Part shown: positions 7,089 through 12,549 of the stretch, piece after piece
Layout of the letters: each line of letters begins with the position of its first letter
Position numbering within the stretch: the first letter of the stretch is position 1
DNA from: an archaeon CG07_land_8_20_14_0_80_38_8
GTDB taxonomy: Archaea; Nanobdellota; Nanobdellia; Tiddalikarchaeales; Tiddalikarchaeaceae
Assembly (NCBI GenBank): GCA_002779595.1
Contig: PEWF01000079.1
Coordinates: 1-12,549, forward strand
Reading direction: 5' to 3'
Length of the DNA: 12,549 nucleotides
Translations under genes and position numbers: made by a program
Notes under the pieces: model-generated
Told to the model about the DNA's origin: nothing
The model's database searches: none
Seen by the model: only the letters and a program-made list of their open reading frames with translations

Positions 7089-7556
7089 ATGGAAGATTAC
7101 AAAACCCTGATTGAGAGCGCTTACCGGGAAGCAAAAGTTGCAGATTACATGATTTACGTGACAAGCAAATTAGTCAGGGACAAGAAAGTTTTAATCAGCG
7201 TATTAATGCACCTGGACAAATCATTCAATAATGCGATTACTGCTTACCTGACAAGGGAGAGAATGTTCAGGAGAGTCCCGCCAGTGCCGAGCGATTCGCA
7301 ATTATTGGTTGAATTGTTCTTTGAAAAGTGTGCGCAAAATTTAAAGGTGGAAAAAGAACTGAAAAATGTAATGATTAAAATAAACAAAGCCATAAAAGCT
7401 TATAATGGCCGGGGCATGCTGCTGGAGAGGACGAACAAGTACGTTTTCATTGCCCCTAATTACGAATTAATAGATTTGAGGCCTAATGAGGTTAAGGAAT
7501 GGATTAAGAAAAATATTGAATTCGTGAACTTGCTAAGGGAGGATTTAAACAGATGA
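7089..7556 (+). CDS. Unrecognised small alpha-helical protein, first gene of a three-gene operon
   Basis: I do not recognise this 155-residue protein. It is charged and mostly helix-like, with no signal peptide, membrane segment or Cys pairs. Residues 5-55 look like two long amphipathic helices with H41-L-D-K-S45 in the second. A linker with RRVPPVPSDS follows, then another helical stretch, a short strand-like piece KYVFIAPNYELIDL and a final helix ending NLLREDLNR. The same layout occurs in the next gene, with local matches (HLDKS versus HLSKS; a YVFI-type strand followed by a terminal helix), so the two may be distant paralogues. The stop overlaps the next start by four bases (ATGA), indicating translational coupling. 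It could be a HEPN-like or other helical-bundle protein, but no catalytic motif supports that. Confidence 0.75.
   Translation: MEDYKTLIESAYREAKVADYMIYVTSKLVRDKKVLISVLMHLDKSFNNAITAYLTRERMFRRVPPVPSDSQLLVELFFEKCAQNLKVEKELKNVMIKINKAIKAYNGRGMLLERTNKYVFIAPNYELIDLRPNEVKEWIKKNIEFVNLLREDLNR
7536..7543 (+). promoter_or_regulatory. Shine-Dalgarno-like site for the second operon gene
   Basis: AGGGAGGA, containing GGAGG, ends nine bases before the ATG at 7553. It lies within the coding region of the previous gene. Other genes here lack such a site and seem leaderless, so this is what would be expected for an internal operon cistron. Chance occurrence is possible. Confidence 0.4.
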
Positions 7557-7960
7557 ATTTGTTCTATTTGAAAAGAGGGAAGGAAGAAATAATGTTATCA
7601 CATGAATTACTGAATAATTTTAACGATGATAAAGCCATGAAATTAGTTACTCACTTAAGTAAGAGCATGAATTTCATGATTGATTTCATGAACAATAAGC
7701 ATGTTGAAATGCCTTTGGAATTTGCAGAAACCAGGGAAAAAGTTAAGGAAGTAATGGGTGATGATTTTATAGACACATTATTTTACCTGAACAGTCTTAA
7801 TAATAATTCAATCAGGGTGTTAAACTCCTCCAATATTCTTATTAACACGAAAATTATAAACCAAGTGGACAAGAGTCATTTTGAGAATTTAGTAAGCCAG
7901 GTAATTAATTATTTTAACAATTTGTATGAGAAGACAGAGCAGGGATTAATGTGGCATTGA
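7553..7960 (+). CDS. Unrecognised small alpha-helical protein, possible paralogue of its upstream neighbour
   Basis: This is a 135-residue protein of unknown function with no signal peptide or clear membrane segment. It is helix-rich and Asn-rich, with H34-L-S-K-S38 in a predicted amphipathic helix (MKLVTHLSKSMNFMI), a strand-like piece NILINTKIINQVD, and a final helix (LVSQVINYFNNLYEK). The order matches the upstream gene. The ATG at 7553 overlaps the previous stop (ATGA) and has an SD-like sequence upstream. A second ATG at 7592 (MLSHELL) would remove the first 13 residues and also fits the paralogue alignment. The end overlaps the GTG start of the DedA-like gene by ten bases. It probably acts with its neighbours, perhaps at the membrane through the DedA protein, but this rests on gene context only. 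Confidence 0.75.
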   Translation: MNLFYLKRGKEEIMLSHELLNNFNDDKAMKLVTHLSKSMNFMIDFMNNKHVEMPLEFAETREKVKEVMGDDFIDTLFYLNSLNNNSIRVLNSSNILINTKIINQVDKSHFENLVSQVINYFNNLYEKTEQGLMWH

Positions 7961-8601
7961 CGGAAATTTTGAATTACGTTTTGGAATTAATCAGAACCAG
8001 CGGCGCGTGGGGTGTAATGCTTGGAGTGCTTGTTGAAAGTGTTATAGCACCAATCCCAAGCCCGGTTATTATAATGGCTGCAGGTTTCATAATGCTTCCT
8101 GCAAGCGCTAATTTTGCCCAAATCATTATACCTTTACTTTTGACGATTACTCTGCCCGGCGCTTTCGCCACCACTGTTGGTTCATACATAGGCTACGGAG
8201 TCGGCTACTTCGGGGGCAAGCCTTTAATCCAGAAAATGGAATGGTTACTTGGGGTTTCATGGGACGACTTGAACAATGGCATCAAGTATTTCCAGAAGGG
8301 ATTAAAGGATGAATTAATAGTGTTCACTGCGCGGGCAGTTCCAATCATCCCGTTAAGCGTGTTCAGCGCAGTTGCAGGAGTGACGAGGATTAACGTGAAA
8401 ACTTTTACAATATTTACATTCCTCGGCGCATTAGTTCGCGTGTTCATCCTTGGAATTGCAGGCTGGTTATTGGGCGCTGCTTACGGCGAATTAGCCACTC
8501 AAATAAATGCGTTAGAAAATATTGGATTAATACTTATAATTGGATTAGTAATTCTTATTTTCTTCCTGGTTTACAAAAGAGTTAATTCAGGCAAATCATA
8601 G
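7951..8601 (+). CDS. DedA/VTT-domain (SNARE-associated) integral membrane protein
   Basis: This polytopic membrane protein of the DedA (VTT, SNARE_assoc) family has 216 residues. Members are linked to flipping of polyprenyl-phosphate or phospholipid carriers and to membrane homeostasis. Signature elements are the re-entrant segment with Glu29 and the Pro-rich PIPSP (residues 34-38), GSYIGYGVGYFGGK, and the second re-entrant segment with Arg128 in FTARAVPIIPLSVFSAVAG, followed by three hydrophobic stretches; the last ends in a short basic tail (VYKRVNSGKS). The start is taken as GTG 7951, ten bases inside the previous gene; TTG 7957 (MTEILNY) is an alternative that overlaps the stop as TTGA. 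It is the last gene of the operon. Its final 20 bases overlap the RAM-domain gene tail-to-tail. The family is clear; the transported lipid is unknown. Confidence 0.9.
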   Translation: MALTEILNYVLELIRTSGAWGVMLGVLVESVIAPIPSPVIIMAAGFIMLPASANFAQIIIPLLLTITLPGAFATTVGSYIGYGVGYFGGKPLIQKMEWLLGVSWDDLNNGIKYFQKGLKDELIVFTARAVPIIPLSVFSAVAGVTRINVKTFTIFTFLGALVRVFILGIAGWLLGAAYGELATQINALENIGLILIIGLVILIFFLVYKRVNSGKS

Positions 8602-8812
8602 TGCTCGTGCGCTCAACTTCCTTAATATTCCTGATTTTCTTGATTATGAATTTCTGCAAATCCTGCATTTCAGGAACCTGAATTTTAAGAATAATGTCAT
8701 ACTCGCCGTAAACAATGTTAATATCCTTCACTGCCTCATCTTTTCTTAATTCTTTTTCCACTTTTTCCTCGGCACCGCTTTCAACAACCATAAGAATGTA
8801 AGCATTTATCAT
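8582..8812 (-). CDS. Stand-alone Lrp/AsnC ligand-binding (RAM) domain protein
   Basis: This 76-residue protein corresponds to the C-terminal regulation-of-amino-acid-metabolism (RAM, AsnC_trans_reg) domain of Lrp/AsnC regulators without the helix-turn-helix. It starts INAYILMVVESGAEEKV, continues with the central VYGEYDIILKIQ strand pair, and ends with a helix and the strand RTSTMICLN, giving the beta-alpha-beta-beta-alpha-beta order of the family. Such single-domain proteins form oligomers that bind amino acids or other effectors, and some modulate full-length Lrp proteins. The start ATG at 8812 is 28 bases from a TATA box shared with the divergent surface-protein gene. The 3' end overlaps the DedA-like gene. 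It cannot bind DNA by itself as far as the sequence shows. Confidence 0.9.
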   Translation of the reverse strand: MINAYILMVVESGAEEKVEKELRKDEAVKDINIVYGEYDIILKIQVPEMQDLQKFIIKKIRNIKEVERTSTMICLN

Positions 8813-8836
8813 AAAACAATTTTTAGAAAATGAAAC

Positions 8837-8844
8837 TTTTAAAA
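8837..8844. promoter_or_regulatory. Shared palindromic TATA box for the RAM gene and the giant surface-protein gene
   Basis: The perfect palindrome TTTTAAAA is centred 28 bases from both divergent start codons (8812 on the minus strand and 8868 on the plus strand). The flanks are similar on both sides (TGAAAC reading rightward; GATAAG reading leftward), so a purine-rich BRE-like element is possible in either orientation. No second TATA-like sequence at the right distance is evident for either gene. Bidirectional use is inferred. Confidence 0.55.
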
Positions 8845-8867
8845 CTTATCCATTACTGCAATTAATT

Positions 8868-11800
8868 ATGCGCCAGGCAATTACTCCGATTATCAGCGTT
8901 ACTCTTTTAATAATGATGACTGTTGCTTTGGGAAGTTTAGTGTTCGTATGGTATCAAAGTGCGAGCAGTGATTTGGAAACTAGTGTGAGTGAAAATGCGG
9001 AGAATTATCCCGGGAGTTCGTGCAGTGCTGTGAAAATTGTCAACGCGAACGGCACAAGCATTACAATCACTAATACTGGGTGCGACGCGATAAGCAGCGT
9101 GAGATTATTCATTGACAACGTAATGGTTGACTCTGAATTCATGGTTTATTTGCAGCCTGGAAAAGGGGTGACAATAATTTTTCCTGAGAGCGTAACGCTT
9201 TATGAGGATGAGAACCACGTTTTTCAGGTAATCTTGAAGACAGGAGAGAGAGACAAGTATACTCTGCTGGGGATTCAGTCAACAGTTGAATCAGGATTCG
9301 CAGGCAAATGCGATGAAACATTCACTGCATGCGGGAATACTTGGTTTGAAGGAATGGTAACATCAGCAGATTACAATAATTGCGCGTGCTGCGGTGACGA
9401 CACAGGAGAATACTTTTACAATGGAAGCATCAGCGACACTGCTTATTTCTGCCAAGACAGCGTGTTCACGAATACACCAATTGATTCCAGCCAGACAATA
9501 TGCAATTATTACAATTATAACTGGCTTAATGGAGATATTTCAGGCATTGATTCTGATACATGGGCTAACACATCATTTTATTATAGGAATCCAATAACCA
9601 TTACTGAACAGTCAGGCAGTACACTCACTGATTACCAGGTTAATCTCAATATTGACACTGCTTCACTAATTAGTGCTGGTAAGATGCAATCTGACTGTGA
9701 TGATATGCGATTCTATAATTCAATTAACTCCAGCATTCCTTATTGGTTGGAATCAGGCTGTGATTCAGCAAGCACCAAAGTATGGGTTAAGGTTCCTAAT
9801 ATCCCATCGTCAAGTACAGAAACAATCTGGATGTATTATGGCAACTCGAGCGTTAGCAATGAGGGTAATGGCATACAGACTTTCCTGTTCTTTGACAATT
9901 TTGATGATGGTGATATCACTGATTGGACAGCGACAGGTTCTGGAACAACAAATGAGGCATCAACAACTTATAGTGTTTCAAGCAGTTATAGTTTACGGCA
10001 TGACTTTGTTTCTGATTATGGAACAGTGTATAAATCGTATCCTGACCAGACAACGACCTTTGTGGTAGAATATTCTACCTTGGCTGTTGCAGATAACAGC
10101 GGGATAGCTCTTAATGCTGGAACTGCTTTTAATAGTTATGATGGTGCTTGGGTAACATTTTGGTCTGGAAATCTAATATACTATTCTGATGCTGGTGAAG
10201 AAATCTTACAATCAAGAACTTTGGGGCAATGGTATAAGATTAAAATGATTATAAATCCAGCGAGTCAAAACATCAAAGTATATGTTGATGATAGTGGTGC
10301 TTTGTTTGATGGGGATATGAGAGGGAGTGTAACAACTTTCAATAAAGTACACTCTGCTGTATACACTAACCTTTATGACACATATTTTGATGACATCTTT
10401 ATCCGAAAGTACGCTTCTTCTGACCCAAGTGTGAGTGTTGGCAGTGAGGAAACTTCTTTGTCAAGGTGCTGCGGTGATGACAGCACGAGCGATAATTTTT
10501 ATAATGGGACACTGGCAACGGGGAATAATTTCTGCATGGACGGCGTTTTATTTAATCAGGGATTGGATAATAATGAAGCGTTGTGCACTCATTATGGTTA
10601 TGACTGGGTTAATGATACTGATTGGTGGAATTCCTCTTATTTAAGCCGCAAGAAAATTACGATAACTGAGAACAGTGGAACTGATTTGTCAAATTACCAG
10701 ACAGAAATTAATCCATTAATTTATGACACAACAGGATTGGTTGCATCATACCATTTCACTGACAAAGCAGGAATGGTTAAGGATTACACACTGAACAATA
10801 AGCAGGGAATACTTTACGGAAGCACTGTTGCTTTGTGGCACTTTGATGAAGGTGCGGGGAGCATTGCTTACGATTCAACAACTTACAGTAATGCAGGAAC
10901 CCTGTCAGGCACTCTCTGGAAGACTGATGAAGTTATCAAAGGGCGTTCTGTATGGTTTGACGGCTCTGATGATTACGTTAGTGTTATTGATTCTGTTAGT
11001 TTAAGGATGTCCGGCAACATAAGTTTTTCAGGATGGATTAATTGGGATTCATGGGCTAATGATCATGATACTTTTATTGAGAAAGGCACTCATGACACTA
11101 GTGGAATTAATTATGTTTTCGGCAAATCAAATTTTGCAGCATGCAGCGGCAGTGCAACAGGCGCCTTAAAATTCACTTACTCTGACGGTTCTTGGAGGGA
11201 TACTTGTGATAATAGCGGGTGGACTCCAGCTACAGGCACTTGGTATTACATTGCTGTTGTTGTTGACAAGACAGCGAACACTGTTACTTTTTATGTTGAC
11301 GGCGTTGAAAAAAGCACGGTAGCATGCGTTAATAATTGCAATTACCCTACTAATTCAGAGAGTCTGCGCATAGGCGAGAATACGGGAGGGGGTGAAGAAT
11401 TCAGAGGTTACATTGACGAAATGGCAATTTATGGTAAAGCATTAACTTATGATGAAATCCAATACTTGTATAATTCCCAGCGCGCAGAATTCATGGAATA
11501 CAAAAGTGGCTACGAAGATAAAGGCACTGGATTAAGTTTTGATGGGGTGGATGATTATGTTCTTACTGGTGCTTCTTTGCCGACTGGTGCTAGCCCTAAG
11601 TCTGTATCTGTTTGGTTTAAGACTGATTTTGCTTCTGCACCTGATCCTGAGGATGTGATAATTTTGTGCGGCAGTGAGGCGAGCGGGCAGGCGTTTTTAA
11701 TTAGCCATTACTCTGATGGTATTAGGTATAATACTTGGGGCGGCGGCTCGTATGATAATAGTTTTTCTTTTGCAGGGAAGTACCAGCAATGGCATCAGGC

Positions 11801-12549
11801 AACTTTCGTGTATGACGGCACTACGAAATTGATGTATTTGGACGGAGCACTTTTAGGAACCCAGGTTGTCAGCATTAACACTGGGGCAGGCAGTTGTTAT
11901 TTGGGGCAGAGGAGTGATAATAATAATTATTTTGATGGAGTTATTGATGAACTCCGCATTTACAATTACACGTTAAGCCCTGCAGAAGTCAAGGATTTGT
12001 ACGCTGAAGGCAAGGGAAGGCTGGACTATGCTGATGTTAGGTTCATTGACGGTTCAGGCAATGAACTGGAATATTACCACGAATTCGACGATAAGTTTTG
12101 GGTGAACGTGACAAGCATACCAGCAAGTGCTGATACCACAATTAGTATGTATTATAATAATACTGCAAACGTGCCGAGTATGAGCAATGCCACGAAAGTG
12201 TTCGGATTCTATGAGGATTTCTTAAACGCGCCAACAGGCTCCAAGTCACCATTCCCTTGGGTTAATGCTGACACTGGCTCATGCGTCAGCATAATAGTGC
12301 AGTCAAAAACTGACGGTTTGGGCTTGAAAAAATACGGGCTCTTCCAGCAGTACGACCCTGACGGCAGCCTGGCAACTATTTACACTGATTTTGTTATTGA
12401 CAAGCCTTTCGGCACTGTTGAAGCATTCATGCTTAACACTGTGGTGAGTAAGAGGATGACTTTCACGATTTCTGCCAAGGATGCAACAGACACTCTGCGC
12501 ACAGTAGGGCAGATTGTCCAGAGGGTGAGTGTGTGGCAATGGACTGATG
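8868..12549 (+). CDS. Giant modular cell-surface protein: pilin-like N-terminus, Cys modules, DUF2341 and LamG domains (runs off the right edge)
   Basis: A single open frame of 1227 codons runs without a stop to the window end. Residues 1-30 (MRQAITPIISVTLLIMM...) are a short basic head followed by a hydrophobic segment, like archaeal type IV pilin/archaellin N-termini, so the protein is probably exported and held at the membrane or in a filament. Next come a beta-rich region (about 50-150), a Cys module (172-224), a DUF2341 domain (232-341) and a jelly-roll-like region ending FDDIFIRKYASSDPSVSVG (342-528). A second Cys module (534-580) follows, then a second DUF2341 that is apparently split (586-621 and 1052-1120) around two LamG/concanavalin-like domains (FDGSDDYV and FDGVDDYV motifs). 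The end begins another FYEDF...W-type region like that after the first DUF2341. LamG domains often bind carbohydrate or protein, so adhesion or host/neighbour contact is plausible. The ATG at 8868 is 28 bases from a TATA box. Confidence 0.88.
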   Translation, partial: MRQAITPIISVTLLIMMTVALGSLVFVWYQSASSDLETSVSENAENYPGSSCSAVKIVNANGTSITITNTGCDAISSVRLFIDNVMVDSEFMVYLQPGKGVTIIFPESVTLYEDENHVFQVILKTGERDKYTLLGIQSTVESGFAGKCDETFTACGNTWFEGMVTSADYNNCACCGDDTGEYFYNGSISDTAYFCQDSVFTNTPIDSSQTICNYYNYNWLNGDISGIDSDTWANTSFYYRNPITITEQSGSTLTDYQVNLNIDTASLISAGKMQSDCDDMRFYNSINSSIPYWLESGCDSASTKVWVKVPNIPSSSTETIWMYYGNSSVSNEGNGIQTFLFFDNFDDGDITDWTATGSGTTNEASTTYSVSSSYSLRHDFVSDYGTVYKSYPDQTTTFVVEYSTLAVADNSGIALNAGTAFNSYDGAWVTFWSGNLIYYSDAGEEILQSRTLGQWYKIKMIINPASQNIKVYVDDSGALFDGDMRGSVTTFNKVHSAVYTNLYDTYFDDIFIRKYASSDPSVSVGSEETSLSRCCGDDSTSDNFYNGTLATGNNFCMDGVLFNQGLDNNEALCTHYGYDWVNDTDWWNSSYLSRKKITITENSGTDLSNYQTEINPLIYDTTGLVASYHFTDKAGMVKDYTLNNKQGILYGSTVALWHFDEGAGSIAYDSTTYSNAGTLSGTLWKTDEVIKGRSVWFDGSDDYVSVIDSVSLRMSGNISFSGWINWDSWANDHDTFIEKGTHDTSGINYVFGKSNFAACSGSATGALKFTYSDGSWRDTCDNSGWTPATGTWYYIAVVVDKTANTVTFYVDGVEKSTVACVNNCNYPTNSESLRIGENTGGGEEFRGYIDEMAIYGKALTYDEIQYLYNSQRAEFMEYKSGYEDKGTGLSFDGVDDYVLTGASLPTGASPKSVSVWFKTDFASAPDPEDVIILCGSEASGQAFLISHYSDGIRYNTWGGGSYDNSFSFAGKYQQWHQATFVYDGTTKLMYLDGALLGTQVVSINTGAGSCYLGQRSDNNNYFDGVIDELRIYNYTLSPAEVKDLYAEGKGRLDYADVRFIDGSGNELEYYHEFDDKFWVNVTSIPASADTTISMYYNNTANVPSMSNATKVFGFYEDFLNAPTGSKSPFPWVNADTGSCVSIIVQSKTDGLGLKKYGLFQQYDPDGSLATIYTDFVIDKPFGTVEAFMLNTVVSKRMTFTISAKDATDTLRTVGQIVQRVSVWQWTD
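9381..9539 (+). repeat. Cys-rich CCGDD module, copy 1
   Basis: Within the giant protein (residues 172-224) this segment has the pattern CCGDD, FYNG, FCxD, C, Y-x-Y-x-W-L-N. It is followed at once by a DUF2341 domain. The cysteines probably form disulfides outside the cell. It matches the second copy in spacing and in most key residues, although the DNA has diverged. Confidence 0.7.
9561..9890 (+). other. DUF2341 domain 1 (intact) within the surface protein
   Basis: Residues 232-341 start with WANTSFYYRNPITITEQSG, continue with CDDMRFYNS and IPYWLESGCDS, and end with VWVKVPNI and IWMYYGN. This is the usual order of the DUF2341 family found in archaeal and bacterial surface proteins. It serves as the internal reference for seeing that the second copy is interrupted. 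Confidence 0.7.
10467..10607 (+). repeat. Cys-rich CCGDD module, copy 2
   Basis: Residues 534-580 repeat the pattern CCGDD, FYNG, NFCMD, C, Y-x-Y-D-W-V-N, again followed directly by a DUF2341 start (WWNSSYLSRKKITITE). The unit 'Cys module plus DUF2341 plus jelly-roll' therefore appears to repeat in tandem. Confidence 0.7.
10623..12226 (+). other. DUF2341 domain 2, split by inserted LamG domains
   Basis: The N-terminal part (residues 586-621, YLSRKKITITENSGTDLSNY) and the C-terminal part (1052-1120, ADVRFIDGSGNELEYYHEF... TISMYYNN) together match DUF2341 copy 1. They are about 430 residues apart. The break falls in the loop that in copy 1 is SLISAGKMQSDCDD. The reading frame is continuous throughout. 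Confidence 0.6.
10731..12020 (+). other. Two LamG/concanavalin-like domains, apparently one nested inside the other
   Basis: The outer LamG leader GLVASYHFTDKAG...GILYG (residues 622-653) has no body after it. Instead a new leader, VALWHFDEGAG, begins a complete LamG (654-885, FDGSDDYV, FYVDGVE, GYIDEMAIYGKAL). A LamG body without a leader follows (886-1051, GLSFDGVDDYV, LMYLDGALLG, GVIDELRIYNYTL). The orphan leader and orphan body fit together as one domain. Insertion of one LamG into another is the simplest reading. Confidence 0.55.

Noticed and set aside
10623..12226. Frameshift or assembly join as the cause of the split DUF2341
   Set aside because: The frame is continuous from 8868 to the end and both break points lie at domain loops, so an in-frame insertion explains it better; a chimeric assembly cannot be wholly excluded without reads.
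9139..12539. Short frames inside the surface-protein region on both strands (for example 9673-10068 plus and 12303-12539 minus)
   Set aside because: A single frame from 8868 to 12549 stays open throughout and encodes recognisable domains, so these are shadows.
1..12549. CRISPR array, tRNA/rRNA genes, insertion sequences, attachment sites
   Set aside because: I saw no regularly spaced direct repeats, cloverleaf-like segments, transposase motifs or terminal inverted repeats; the gaps between genes are all under about 60 bases.

Overview
The window looks like a piece of a DPANN-type archaeal genome, possibly Woesearchaeota or Pacearchaeota-like. The evidence is an archaeal/eukaryotic-type ribosomal protein L10e, archaeal-style TATA boxes about 28 bases upstream of nearly every start codon with almost no 5' leader, very tight gene packing, AT-rich intergenic DNA, and a long surface protein with a pilin-like N-terminus and DUF2341/LamG domains. 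The lineage is inferred from gene content and style; no rRNA is present to prove it.

Layout from left to right. Bases 1-1568, minus strand: a 3'-truncated endonuclease IV (nfo) preceded by a tRNA-dihydrouridine synthase (dus). Bases 1606-3169, plus strand: a small HEXXH putative metalloprotein divergent from dus, then RNase Z (rnz). Bases 3159-7048, minus strand: an alpha/beta hydrolase, L10e and phosphoenolpyruvate synthase (ppsA), each with its own TATA box; ppsA overlaps rnz tail-to-tail by 11 bases. Bases 7089-8601, plus strand: an overlapping three-gene operon of two small unrecognised proteins, which look like distant paralogues of each other, and a DedA/VTT membrane protein. Bases 8582-8812, minus strand: a stand-alone Lrp/AsnC ligand-binding (RAM) domain. 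Base 8868 to the right edge, plus strand: one uninterrupted reading frame of at least 1227 codons for a secreted or membrane-anchored modular protein.

The left two thirds is mostly housekeeping: DNA repair, tRNA maturation and modification, ribosome, and central carbon metabolism. The most unusual content is at the right. The giant protein has two Cys-rich 'CCGDD' modules, each just ahead of a DUF2341 domain. Its second DUF2341 appears to be split by a LamG domain that is itself split by another complete LamG domain, a nested arrangement. The RAM gene and the giant gene start 56 bases apart around a single palindromic TATA box (TTTTAAAA) placed about 28 bases from each start. Two other divergent gene pairs have interleaved TATA boxes. 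There is no gene-free stretch over 300 bases, and I saw no tRNA, rRNA, CRISPR array or insertion sequence.
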